This document shows positions 9,929 through 19,865 of a stretch of 64,000 bases of DNA, one piece after another. The position numbers were made by a program, and so were the translations under genes. This DNA comes from Patiria pectinifera. Its lineage: Eukaryota > Echinodermata > Asteroidea > Valvatida > Asterinidae. The notes below the pieces were generated by a model. The model saw only the letters and a list, made by a program, of their open reading frames with translations. It was not told where the DNA came from and did no database searches. The DNA is taken from NCBI GenBank assembly GCA_029964075.1, contig CM057141.1:6076001-6140000 (forward strand). Reading direction: 5' to 3'. Positions within the stretch are counted from its first letter, which is position 1. Every line of letters begins with the position of its first letter.

Positions 9929-10875
9929 TACAGTAAACTCTGGCTAAGACGGCACGCTCGGGACCAGAGAATTTGTGACGACTTACGCGAATGTCGGCTT
10001 CTGCTGCAAGTCGTCATTTTGCCGACTTACACAAATACACAAATTTAATCACGGAGTGAAAAAAATAGATTGAATTAATGGCCTATATGCGCATCTGTAT
10101 CTGGATCATGCAAACAAGGCTTTGATTTACCCTGGTTTATTTCTACATCCATGGTTGATTCCAGCAAATATATCCTCAATGTTTATCATCACAAACAGGC
10201 TGTGGTATTGATTACAGAAAGTCATGCATGTACATGTACGTACGTACGAAGCAAGGATGGCGCGGCCGGCTAGCGAGCGTTAACAGTGAAAGTGGTACGA
10301 TATACAGATTGCTTGCATACTGTACATGTAGCGTACGTTGTGCACGTACGTATGTGTACAGTCACGAATTAAATGTGTGCATGGTACTGGTACAATAAGG
10401 GGACCCCCAAAATGAATAGAGCGCATGCGTGCAGTCGAGAGGGGGTACTGGTATTGATGTGCTATTGGGAAAACCCCTTTTTGATCGCGCACGTGTAAGC
10501 GAACGATGCACACAATGTACAGACTGTGCATGAAAAAGTGTACACGTGCGATTATACACGTGCTGGCCGATGCGTCAATCACGGGCCGTGCCATTGATAA
10601 ACAGATGTCAGTTAGCAGTGTGTGGGACTTTTCACTCGACACTTCTTGCAAACCGCAGAGCACGATGCCGACTTATACAGAGGGATTTTTGTGGTTTTGA
10701 GGAAATGGGACTGAAAGTAACATGCCGACATAGGCGAAATGGCGGCTTACAAAGGCTGACTTAGAAATGAAAATGTCAAGGGAAATGCATTAGAGACAAT
10801 CGGGACTTTCGTCAGATGGCCGATTTAAGCGATATGACGGTTTATACGATGTCGGTTTAGCCAGAGTTTACTGTA
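9929..10875. mobile_element. TA-flanked DNA transposon, non-autonomous
   Basis: TA duplications flank an element of 943 bp whose ends are perfect 17-bp inverted repeats, CAGTAAACTCTGGCTAA and its complement. The subterminal sequence is rich in GACG and TCGGC motifs on both sides. TA targets and CAGT-type ends fit the Tc1/mariner/pogo group. No transposase frame was recognised. It lies in intron 6 of gene A. Confidence 0.78.
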
Positions 10876-11170
10876 TGTCCTAACTTCTTTGGCCAATTTG
10901 TTTTGCTGGGGAAGCTTTCTAAATCTACCACAGTCCAGCACTGTGCAGTAAATCAATGACACATCCATGACACTTGAAACATTCATAGTATTCACTGAGC
11001 TAATACCATAAGATTGTGTACATTTGTTCGCATTGCTACTCAGCGTTTGCACAATTGCCACTGCAGGCCATAACTTATGGCCACACTTTCAGGACTGTCA
11101 CTAATTCAAAATTTTTGGTTCAAGATAGTCTTGTCTACACCTTTAACATACGAAGTAATTTTTTGTTTAG

Positions 11171-11506
11171 AGAGAGGGTTCAGCGACGGCCTATTCCCAA
11201 GTTCCTCCTGGTGAGACTGTCGTAGCACCTCCCACGGTGCATTACCACCCTACGCAGCAGTCAGTGACTGTAGGGGAGGCGGCATCCCCATCAGCTCCAC
11301 CCTCTTCGTCAGCTGACGAGGCCCCGCCAGCATATGATGCCGTCATGGCACGCCCAACCCAGTTCCCCAAAGTACCGACGGATTCAGCGCATGGTGGCCA
11401 CCAACCTGTTGCGTCGACACACTCGGCAGTCTACCCTGGACCTCCAGAGCCGACCCATCCTCCAAGCCTGATGCACCCACCACCCCCACCCTATCAGCCC
11501 CCTTGA
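11171..11506 (+). CDS. SRCR gene A, exon 7: proline-rich cytoplasmic tail
   Basis: The last coding exon starts in phase 0 after TTTTTTGTTTAG and reads 111 codons to TGA. The tail is rich in Pro, Ser, Thr and Ala. It carries two PPxY motifs, PPAY in the middle and PPPY just before the stop (ending PPPPPYQPP), which are known ligands of WW domains such as those of NEDD4-type ubiquitin ligases. The first PPxY overlaps a YxxPhi-type sorting signal (YDAV), and YSQV near the start is a second. No ITAM or ITIM is seen. Ubiquitin-linked endocytosis is a plausible role but an inference. Confidence 0.88.
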   Translation, partial: REGSATAYSQVPPGETVVAPPTVHYHPTQQSVTVGEAASPSAPPSSSADEAPPAYDAVMARPTQFPKVPTDSAHGGHQPVASTHSAVYPGPPEPTHPPSLMHPPPPPYQPP

Positions 11507-12750
11507 GCACCCTCCCCTGAGGCTCCTGCTTACCAAGAAGCTCATAGTACCCACAACCACCAAGTCAGGTTCCTTCAGCACCCAGGCTATCCTGGGCCCC
11601 CTGAGCACCCTATCCTGGGCCCCTTAATTGACCCAAACCCTCCCAGGCATTTTGGCTAGAAACCCCACCAGGCGCCAACACAGCAACATGCAACACTTGC
11701 CTAAATGACAAGTTAGTCTGACCCCCTGAGCTCCCTATGCTGGACTTCTAGACCACGTTTTACATTCAGCATCCAAGCAGTATGCACCAGCACCCAGTCA
11801 TGCCCTATTAAAAGCCCTAACCTGGTCCACCCATTTTCCCTTTTAAAAGCCTGCAACACCCATCAGCACCCAGTCAGGTCCTCTTAGCCCCTGGCCCTTC
11901 CCATGCCCATTGATGACCCTCCAATCCCTGTCTTGGCCCTCTTCACCCATCTGTACCTTTAGCAAGCATGTCACACCCTACCTAGTTAGGTTCACTAAAA
12001 ACCCTCCCCCATCCCCACCTAGACTTTTAAATCTATCATTAGACACTTGGGCTAGCTTGCAGCTCTATCCCCGCATAAAACAGTCTCCCCTAGTGATTTT
12101 GTTCTGCTGCCCAGTGAAAAACTTAAACAATTTTTTGGGGGTTTTAATTCCTAAAATACCGTTTGTAAATATTAAGGAATGTTTGAATTTCTGAAATACT
12201 TAGTAAATGAAAGAAAAGGCTGAACAATTGAGTCATTCTCAACTCAACTGATAAATGCCTGAAAAGGGGTTGTGACGATGTGTTCATGAAGTAATCTTGT
12301 CGTCTGCTGGAGCATTGTGATAATGAATTACTAGATTGTAACTTTAAGATTCAACCAACGGCCAAAGTGCAATAAAATGAAGAGTGTGTAAAGATTATGA
12401 AAATGGAATTGAAAAGTATTGAAACGTTTGCCATTGTGAGTTTCAACTTGCATTTGAGAAGTTAAGCAAACCACGGTACTTATATGATCATGTGCATTTG
12501 ATGGTTGGTACTTCATTGCAGTTTGAGTCAGTTTAATGTATTCAGCGCGAGCTGGTTCTTTGTGTAGCTGTATGTTTTTATATTATTTATAATACCCTAC
12601 TTTTTATAGTATACCGTTTGATTGAGAGGTATATTTTGTATTCATTTCAATTTTGCATCCATTTCACACTGTTTGTACTCATTTTTAGAGCTTAATATAT
12701 GTTTTGAATATTTATTTATGTTTCAATAAATAACAGTAAATACAACAAAT
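11507..12750 (+). other. Gene A 3' untranslated region
   Basis: C- and CT-rich sequence follows the stop codon (many CCAGCACCC and CCTGAGC words), then AT-rich sequence leading to a canonical poly(A) signal. The compositional change supports a single long last exon. Confidence 0.65.
12725..12730 (+). terminator. Poly(A) signal of gene A
   Basis: AATAAA within TTTCAATAAATAACAG, followed by a GT-rich stretch (AAATGTGTGGAAC), is the first canonical signal downstream of the gene A stop codon. Confidence 0.65.
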
Positions 12751-13204
12751 GTGTGGAACATTTCGTGTAATTGCAAAAGTTTTTTTTTTTTTAGGCTCAC
12801 TTCAGTCATAAAAAAAACTATTATGATAAACATATGCTGGACTTTAACTTTTACGGGAATTCAGATGAACAGTGTTAAGAGTTTTCATTTTTCACATAAA
12901 AGTGGCATAGAAACCCACCTCTCGCCAACCCAATTTGGCAAAATATTTCTCGGTACTACCAGTTCTCAAGTTCGTTAAGAAAAAGGAAAGTTGGATATTT
13001 CTCTTCGTGATTCTGGAAGCTAGACACGATCCGATGCTGGATGATGGGAAAAACAAATATGAAATGCACAATAAAACAGGAGGTTTTGCTTTTGATACTC
13101 AAAAATGGGCGAATAAAAATGATTGAGAATGTGTACTGTTGATCATAATTCCTGGCCAGCAGCCATTGGAATACTATGAATAAATAATCATAAATACCTA
13201 AGAC
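12751..13204. other. Intergenic sequence without recognisable content
   Basis: AT-rich DNA after the gene A poly(A) site. Short open frames here show no domain or splice context. Confidence 0.5.
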
Positions 13205-13500
13205 AGTTTACGCATTCCTATTGGTCGAGAGCCCGTCAAGTGGCCGGTCTTAAACGGATGATAAAGACATGGCTAGCTGGTCTTAAACACTTTTCCAGCG
13301 TCACAATAAAATGTGGACTCCTAAAAATCCAGTGCCTCTTATCGTTTATTGGTTGAACGTTCACAGTCCTCACGTAGGCATGCGCAACACTACCAGGGAG
13401 TCAGAATTTTATAGTTCTAAATTCAAAACGCAACGCGCCAGGTGCATTCTGCGCGACATCGCGCAAAACATGATACGCGCGTGTCAATCTCAATAAAGGG
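13205..13500 (+). repeat. Dispersed repeat containing GGTCTTAAAC and TTATTGGTTGAACGTTCAC
   Basis: The order CCTATTGGTCGAGAGCC, GGTCTTAAAC, TTATTGGTTGAACGTTCAC, GGCATGCGCAACACTACCAG recurs at 48910-49140, split at 53772-53940 and 54907-55000, and inverted at about 28330-28550. The ends are not clear enough to assign a superfamily. It is one of the most frequent repeats in this window. Confidence 0.65.
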
Positions 13501-13677
13501 TTGTTTACATCTTACTCGCCAGCTGAACACTCCATTATTTTGCAAGAGGGATGTTTCAAAAAGCATCAAGTGAATTTGTTGAACAAAATCGGGATGTTTT
13601 GAATGAATTATATGATTTTTTTTTACCGAAAAGGTATTTATGAATGGGAATAAATATGTGCTCCGTCGGTATTTATC

Positions 13678-13783
13678 ACTCTGTTTAAGACCACTTAGAG
13701 TCTGGGTGCTGATAATTACCCTCGCCTCCCGGCCGGCTCGGGTAATTATCAGCACCCAGACTCTAAGTGGTCTTAAACAGAGT
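13678..13783. repeat. Perfect 44-bp inverted repeat (hairpin)
   Basis: Bases 13678-13721 are an exact reverse complement of 13740-13783, separated by an 18-nt GC-rich loop containing CCCGGCCGG. The arm begins ACTCTGTTTAAGACCAC. Beyond the arms the match continues imperfectly. Such a palindrome can extrude as a cruciform and is likely a young foldback insertion. Confidence 0.85.
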
Positions 13784-13800
13784 AATAAAAACCTCTAAAG

Positions 13801-13912
13801 CACACATTTATTCCCTTAATAAACACTTCTTTTCCGTACTTTGTACATCTGGTACTTTCGGTGCCAGGCTTTCATCATTTAAAATTTAAAAAAAATATTT
13901 AGATGAATTAAA
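13801..13912 (+). repeat. Dispersed repeat, copy 2 (copy 1 at 341-440)
   Basis: Same element as near the window start, beginning AATAAACACTTCTTTTCCG and ending GATGAATTAAAGTG, with an extra AT-rich insertion in the middle. Confidence 0.6.
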
Positions 13913-14320
13913 GTGTAGCCTTGGAAACATTTGCCACACAAGTGTTTTTATTTGAAGTACATGTATTCGGTCCCTTTCTGAACGCACCCTGAGGCAGTAG
14001 TACTTAGAATATGATAAATTATAAGCATGAATATATCAACAAGTCTTACCGATTGTGTTGGATCCGAAACTACAACTTTTGGGACTTAGAGAACCTGATA
14101 ATTTTACATTTATTTGGGGAGATAAATTTGGTACATGTCCATTATTTATGAATTATCGGAATCATAAAGAGTTTAAACTTTGACCTTACAAATGCATGAT
14201 ATGACAGCCTGGTCTGCCAAGAATTGCGCTTGACGCTATCTGCGCCGCCCATAACCACCTTCCTTCACAAATACCCCTGGTGGAGCATTGGAGCTTGGTC
14301 TCATCAGAAGTAGATGGTTT
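13913..14320. other. Intergenic sequence left of the BEL/Pao fragment
   Basis: No gene or repeat boundary is evident. The right edge grades into the decayed retrotransposon. Confidence 0.45.
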
Positions 14321-14324
14321 GGAG

Positions 14325-15405
14325 TCAATGGCTCTTCGTCACGGGGGTCCAAGCTGAGCTGTGTGAGCGGTCTTGCGTTATAGCCTCCACTTCAGCGATC
14401 AAGGTAAGTAGCACCTCATCACATACCACCTGTTCTTGCAGGAGATTCTTGAGGATCTTTCGAACAGATAACATATCATCCCCTCCCAGACTCCGTTGAC
14501 TTGCCGTCGGTGGGTTAAATTGCCACTCAATTCCTCGTTGATGAAGATAGTCTCCAAACTTCTGCTCGTTCAGTGATGCAATACTCTCCCGCAACTCACG
14601 CTCTCCACCCGTGAAGTTGGTACCATTGTCACTCCTGATCTTTTCTGGTGTACCTCTCCTGTTGATGAACCGCCGCAAAGCGTTTATGAAGGCGTCTGTG
14701 TCGAGTGAGTAAGCAATTTCTATATGTATGGCCCTCATTGTAAGACACGTGAAGACACATCCGTATCTCTTGACATGGCTGCGTCCTTGTTTTACGTATA
14801 GTGGACTGAAGTAATCCACTCCCACGTATGTAAAGGGGGGCTTCTCTGGAGTGACTCTTTCTGCTGGCAGCTCACCCATCCGCTGTTGACAAAGGGGTGC
14901 ATTTTTTTCTTGCAACGGAAACACTTTCCAATCAATCGCTTCACTGTAGATCCTCCCTTCAGTATCCAAAAATCTCTCTGTTAGTGACGTCCAGGTCATA
15001 CCTGCCCCTGAATGACCAACCTTGAGATGATGATGTTCGATCAGCAGCCTTGTCACCTGGTGATCGCTCGGCAGGATAATTGGATGCTTGATGTCATTTT
15101 GGATTGGCGCATTCTCAAGGCGTCCACCTACACGCAGAATTCCATCCACCAAGATGGGGCTCACTCTTCTTGGTGGTCCTTCTGTTGTCATCTGCATGAG
15201 CCTCAAGTACAGCAATCTCCTTACGGAACGACTGACGCTGGGTGTATTTGATGACGTCTCTCTCAGCTCTCTGCAACTCTGACAAAGACAGTCTCTCACA
15301 ACAGAATTCATTGGCATCCCGTCTTCCCTTGGCACGAGCATAGAGATAATCTCTATATCTCAGCAACCAGGCAACTCCACGTTCATTTGACTCCAGGATC
15401 TGAGT
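14325..15405 (-). pseudogene. BEL/Pao-like retrotransposon fragment (integrase region), decayed
   Basis: Minus-strand frames resemble the segment between RNase H and integrase of BEL/Pao elements: RDYLYARAKGR, an AERDVIKYTQ helix region, GGRLENAPI, HHLKVGHSGAG (zinc-binding region), then the integrase core. The first two catalytic acids are visible in VGVDYFSP and RSDNGTNF. The third, normally in a GGVWERxI context before SVRKIL, is missing because that stretch is altered to GGDDML. Frame changes near 15190 and within the zinc-binding region (about 14920-14960) break the reading frame. No LTRs or reverse transcriptase were found, so this is an immobile relic. Confidence 0.82.
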
Positions 15406-15439
15406 GATCCCGAGGTGAAGAAAATTGTCCAGTCTTACT

Positions 15440-15917
15440 CCATAGCTGATAGCCTTTAGTCAAGTCCCACGCGCTTACCCGGACACGTGACGCACCCCGG
15501 ATGCTGACACGTAAAAAGACTAGGACGAGCGGCGTAGCCGCGAGGGCCTTTACCATCTCGTAGAGAACGCTTATGTTTTTCTTTACCTTTGTCTTCCGAT
15601 TTGGTAGACATGCATAATGCATTACCCGTTGTGAATTGACCAATGAAAATGCAGAATTACTAACGTAAATCATGCAGCCATCGTCTGACGCACAGCCATG
15701 GCGCGCGTACTGTTGCTGGTAACCGCAAACCACCGTTAGATGATTGGTTTATATTGCTTGATTTATATTACGTGAATAAATGAATAAGTGATTAGTTCCA
15801 CGAGATAGTAAAGGCCCTCGCGGCTTTGCCGCTCGTGCTAGTCTTTTTACGTGCCAGCATCCAGGGTGCATTACGTGTCCGGATGGTCTTGGTATAGGCG
15901 CGTTGACTAAAGGCTAT
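15440..15917. mobile_element. MITE with about 120-bp terminal inverted repeats
   Basis: The left arm (from AGCCTTTAGTCAAG through GGACACGTGACGCACCC and ACGTAAAAAGACTAG to CTTTACCATCTCGT) is repeated in reverse complement on the right. A non-repetitive spacer of about 230 bp lies between. Each arm contains a GCGGCnnnGCCGC hairpin. Long arms without coding sequence fit a foldback MITE. Confidence 0.75.
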
Positions 15918-15973
15918 AGCTGAGAAGGATTGTGTACAGGAGTTCCTGAGTATCTACTCAGAGTAGTGCACAT

Positions 15974-16040
15974 ACAGTGCATGCCAAAATCTAGTTTTTA
16001 CCTACCTACCGTGCGAGGCGCCCTACCTCATCTCCGGCCG
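15974..16040 (+). repeat. Second copy of the gene A leader repeat
   Basis: Matches 628-690 from GTGCATGCC through ACCTACCTACCGTGCGAGG to CTCCGGCCGGCT. It is followed by a small hairpin, CATTGATCTCC with GGAGATCAATG, at about 16049-16083. Confidence 0.65.
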
Positions 16041-16122
16041 GCTCGCTCCCATTGATCTCCATATACGGGGGGAGATCAATGCTCGCTCCCCAGTCCCTTT
16101 TTTGAGCGGACCCAACCTCGTT

Positions 16123-16272
16123 CCCAGGGTGTCAAGCAGTACGCGCCCACCACTACCTGCTCTCTCACCCTGGTATTGGATCATTTGCATGTGCAAGATT
16201 TTTGCAGACGTATGCAAATGAGGGTGCCTGGATATGCGTTACACATTAGCGTTTTAATTGTTTTTGTATGCG
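16123..16272 (+). repeat. Left arm of a 150-bp inverted repeat (mate 19690-19843)
   Basis: From CCCAGGGTGTC through CTACCTGCTCTCTCACCC and GTGCAAGATTTTTGCAGACG to TTTTTGTATGCG. The reverse complement appears at 19.7-19.84 kb. The compact LTR element lies between the arms and probably inserted into the older foldback structure. Confidence 0.75.
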
Positions 16273-16349
16273 GTGTCTGGGGTAAAAACAGAGTCAATTC
16301 GTAGCAGCGCGAGCACGGCGTGAGTTACGAAAACACGATTTTTGAAATC

Positions 16350-16642
16350 AAACTGTAACGGCGGTGCCGGGCCGCCGGCAGAGGGCGCCAGCACGGACCC
16401 ACGGTGCAACCGTAGCGTTGGGACCCCTGCTGCTGGGCCAGGGAGACCCGTTGCCAGACTGCGCCGACTCAGTAGTGTGACTTTTGTATAGCGTCCTTTT
16501 TGTTGTGAGTTGTATAAAGAGAGAGCCTCGTGTAAAGAAAGTGGAGAGAATAAATGGCCGGAGAGCCCCGAAGCCCTGAAGAATAGTGTCTGTGGTTTCC
16601 TTCGTCTGGCGTGTGAGAACGCCAGAATCGTTCTACGTTACA
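16350..16642 (+). mobile_element. 5' LTR of a compact LTR retroelement, with target duplication
   Basis: The 289-bp LTR (16354-16642) runs from TGTAACGGCGGTGCCGG to GTTACA and matches the LTR at 18915-19203 almost base for base, differing mainly near the 3' end (ACGCCAGAATCG against ACCCTAGATTCG). AAAC directly before it repeats after the 3' LTR, a 4-bp target duplication. A TATAAA-like TGTATAAAG and AATAAA are visible inside. A third copy is at 61135. Confidence 0.85.
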
Positions 16643-16661
16643 TTGGTGGCAGCCGTGGCAT
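16643..16661 (+). promoter_or_regulatory. Probable tRNA primer-binding site
   Basis: TGGTGGCAGCCGTGGCA starts two bases after the LTR. Primer-binding sites begin with TGG because they pair with the CCA end of a tRNA. The same bases follow the LTR copy at 61.4 kb, showing that they belong to the element. Confidence 0.65.
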
Positions 16662-18914
16662 GTCTGATGGAGGAAAAACAGGTAGAATTTGGAGTGTTTT
16701 TCGCCATGAATACACCGGGTCGAGTTAGTCTGGCGTCCGACTCGCCACACGGCGGGTACGCACGCTGGATCGGGGCCTCGCAGAGCGTAAACCAACCTGG
16801 TGAGATGGCCAGCAAAGCGTTTGTCACGTTGGATGACTCGGAGTTGGACTTTTTCAAGGTTTCGGGGAGCCAGCTAGGCCCACATGCTACATCCCATGGG
16901 GAATCGCGCCGCACTGTGCACCACGGCGCAACAGACGCTCTGTTCCACTCGGAACACTGCCGAGTTGCGCCTGTTGATAAAGCGGGGCTGGCCGGGCTTG
17001 ATCGTCCGGAGACATCCCGCATCAACACACGTGCCAGGGCCCACGATGGGAACAGCCCCGTAACACACCCACCATACAACGGACGCATGTTTTCCTCCAG
17101 AACAGCTCCGTTTCACAAACACCAATTCACCGGGTGCACGTTCCCCCCGGAACTGCCCCGTAACACACACATTCATACAACGGACGCATCCCATGGGGAA
17201 TCGCGCCGCACTGTGCACCACGGCGCAACAGACGCTCTGTTCCACTCGGAACACTGCCGAGTTGCGCCTGTTGATAAAGCGGGGCTGGCCGGGCTTGATC
17301 GTCCGGAGAGACCCCGCATCAACACACGTGCTGCCAGCTAGGGCCCGCGATGGGAACAGCCCCGAAACACACACATTCATACAACGGACGCATGTTTCAT
17401 TCGGAACGGCTCCGTTCCACGGACACCAATACACCGGGCACGGTTTCCCTCCGAAACGGCCCCGTTCCGCGCATGTACAAGCGCCGGATGCGTGTTCGCC
17501 GGTAGAGTTGCTCCGCACGGGATTCAATGGAGCGGAGCTGGAAAAGTTGCTCCGCACGGGAATCAATGGAGCGGAGCCGGTAGAGACGCTCCGCACGGGA
17601 TTCAATGGAGCGGAGCTGGAAAAGTTGCTCCGCACGGGAATCAATGGAGCGGAGCCGGTAGAGACGCTCCGCACGGGATTCAATGGAGCGGAGCTGGAAA
17701 ACTTGCTCCGCACGGGAATCAATGGAGCGGAGCCGGTAGAGACGCTCCGCACGGGATTCAATGGAGCGGAGCTGGAAAAGTTGTTCGCACGGGAATCAAT
17801 GAAGCGGAGCCGGTAGAGACGCTCCGCACGGGATTCAATGGAGCGGAGCTGGAAAAGTTGCTCGGCACGGGAATCAATGGAGCGGAGCCGGTAGAGACGC
17901 TCCGCACGGGATTCAATGGAGCGGAGCTGGAAAAGTTGCTCCGCACGGGAATCAATGGAGCGGAGCCGGTAGAGACGCTCCGCACGGGATTCAATGGAGC
18001 GGAGCTGGAAAAGTTGCTCCGCACGGGAATCAATGGAGCGGAGCCGGTAGAGACGCTCCGCACGGGATTCAATGGAGCGGAGCTGGAAAAGTTGCTCCGC
18101 ACGGGAATCAATGGAGCGGAGCCGGTAGAGACGCTCCGCACGGGATTCAATGGAGCGGAGCTGGAAAAGTTGCTCCGCACGCGAATCAATGGAGCGGAGC
18201 CGGTAGAGACGCTCCGCACGGGATTCAATGGAGCGGAGCTGGAAAAGTTGCTCCGCACGGGAATCAATGGAGCGGAGCCGGTAGAGTTGCTCCGCACGGG
18301 ATTCAATGGAGCGGAGCCGAGGAAGTTGCTCCGCACGGGATTCAATGGAGCGGAGCCGGCGAGGTTGCCCCGCACAGGAGTCTATGGAGCGGAGCCGAGG
18401 AAGTTGCTCCGCACGGGATTCAATGGAGCGGAGCCGAGGAAGTTGCTCCGCACGGGATTCAATGGAGCGGAGCCGGCGAGGTTGCCCCGCACGGGAGTCT
18501 ATGGAGCGGAGCCGAGGGAGTTGCGCCGCACGGGAGTAAAGGGAGTTGAGCCGACAGAGTCGCTCCGCACGGGAGTTAATGGAGCGGAACCGTGGAGTCG
18601 CTCCGCACGGGAGTCAATGGAGAGGAGCCGGCGCAGTTGCTCCGCACGGGACTCAATGGAGCGGAGCCGATGGAGTTCGCCGCACAGGAGTCAATGGAGA
18701 GGAGACCCCGGGATGGGCCAAGAGGAGAACCCAGAGGTGATCCCAGAGGTGATCCATACGGAGAACCCAGAGGAAAACCCAGAGGAGACCCCAGAGGTGA
18801 CCCCGGAGGAGACCACAGAGGAGACAAGGAGACCCAAGCGGAGACCCATCAGTGGATACCCCAGCGGAGGCGCCGCCTTGTTCGGGGACGAACAAGGGTC
18901 CTCGGAGGGGGCTG
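16662..18914 (+). mobile_element. Internal region of the compact LTR element (non-autonomous)
   Basis: The 2.25-kb interior has no recognisable reverse transcriptase, protease, RNase H or integrase. It opens with a frame running from before 16662 to 17341. It includes a direct duplication of about 125 bp (16890-17015 and 17187-17312; ATGGGGAATCGCGCCGCAC to GGGCTTGATCGTCCGGAG) and then a long 39-bp repeat array. It must depend on proteins supplied by another element. The short purine run GGAGGGGG before the 3' LTR could be a weak polypurine tract. Confidence 0.7.
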
Positions 18915-18919
18915 TGTAA
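17193..18919 (+). CDS. Repetitive open frame of the compact LTR element
   Basis: One frame (17193-17816) enters the minisatellite reading LLRTGINGAEPVE and TLRTGFNGAELEK as 13-residue repeats. A one-base deletion near 17782 shifts the same peptide into the frame that continues to 18919. Because the unit is 39 bp, copy-number changes preserve the frame. After the array the frame reads Pro/Glu-rich repeats (about 18720-18840, PEVIP and PEETP units) and stops at a TAA formed by the first bases of the 3' LTR (TG-TAA). The product resembles no domain I know. It may be a structural gag-like protein or chance coding of a satellite. Confidence 0.35.
17501..18712 (+). repeat. 39-bp minisatellite, about 31 units
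   Basis: The unit is CTCCGCACGGGATTCAATGG followed by AGCGGAGCTGGAAAAGTTG. In the left two thirds, units alternate between two subtypes (AGCTGGAAAAGTTG and AGCCGGTAGAGACG), giving a 78-bp higher-order repeat. Units become more varied to the right. GCTCCGC and GCGGAGC within each unit are inverted, so each can form a small hairpin. Confidence 0.92.
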
Positions 18920-19207
18920 CGGCGGTGCCGGGCCGCCGGCAGAGGGCGCCAGCACGGACCCACGGTGCAACCGTAGAGTTGGGACCCCTGCTGCTGGGCC
19001 AGGGAGACCCGTTGCCAGACTGCGCCGACTCAGTAGTGTGACTTTTGTATAGCGTCCTTTTTGTTGTGAGTTGTATAAAGAGAGAGCCTCGTGTAAAGAA
19101 AGTGGAGAGAATAAATGGCCGGAGAGCCCCGAAGCCCTGAAGAATAGTGTCTGTGGTTTCCTTCGTCTGGCGTGTGAGAACCCTAGATTCGTTCGACGTT
19201 ACAAAAC
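18915..19207 (+). mobile_element. 3' LTR of the compact LTR element, with target duplication
   Basis: A 289-bp LTR nearly identical to the 5' copy, followed by AAAC (19204-19207), which matches the bases before the 5' LTR. Intact ends and close LTR identity indicate a fairly recent insertion. Confidence 0.85.
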
Positions 19208-19478
19208 TGTTACGATCTTATCAAGACAACATGCAGTATCATATTTCATATTAATATGAGCAAATTGGAAAGGAAATTAGTATTTTCGAGAAGGCGTGGA
19301 CGAATGATCGCGAAAACACGTACTGCACGTTGTGAATATATAGCACCAAGTACACGATAAAAATCCATTACTAGCCAATTGCGGTATCCAATCAGGATAC
19401 ATGAAGAAAGTTTCCTATCCAGGGTTTACTATTGGAAACGCGGTTGGAAATAAAGTAAGCACTGGGGACGAGGTTGAA
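19205..19478 (+). repeat. Left arm of a 275-bp inverted repeat (mate 22719-22992)
   Basis: The sequence from AACTGTTACGATC through GAAATTAGTATTTTCGAGAA and CCAGGGTTTACTATTGG to CTGGGGACGAGGTT is repeated in reverse complement at 22.7-23.0 kb with few changes. The arms are 3.2 kb apart and enclose a hAT element and other insertions. Confidence 0.8.
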
Positions 19479-19689
19479 GCGGACCGTTCTCATCGAACAT
19501 CTACGGTGTCACATGAAAATCCGACTCCTATGAAAATCGGACCCCCTTTTCCCTTTTATTGGTTAATCCCTCGCACGTGACAGGTCACTCGCCCCAAATG
19601 ATCCTAAAAATAGCGTAGTATCGTACTCACGCGTGCGCACTAGTACTACCAATGAGTCCACATTTCACGGAGTCGGATATTCACAACCT

Positions 19690-19843
19690 CGCATACAAAA
19701 ACAAACGCTAATGTGTAACGCATATCCAGGCACCAGACTGTTCCTCATTTGCATACGTCTGCAAAAATCTTGCACATGCAAATGATCCAATACCAGGGTG
19801 AGAGAGCAGGTAGTGGTGGGCGCGTACTGCTCGACACCCTGGG
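19690..19843 (-). repeat. Right arm of the 150-bp inverted repeat (mate 16123-16272)
   Basis: Reverse complement of the left arm, reading CGCATACAAAAACAAACGC to CGACACCCTGGG. One base step and a few substitutions separate the arms. Confidence 0.75.
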
Positions 19844-19865
19844 TACGCCTTGGGATATTCACGCT

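Noticed and set aside
14314-14499. Plus-strand frame over the BEL/Pao region
   Set aside because: Antisense shadow of the integrase-like minus-strand frame.
17758-18375. Antisense frame across the 39-bp minisatellite (SAPLNPVRS repeats)
   Set aside because: Any 39-bp repeat can stay open in several frames; no start context or extension beyond the array supports this strand.
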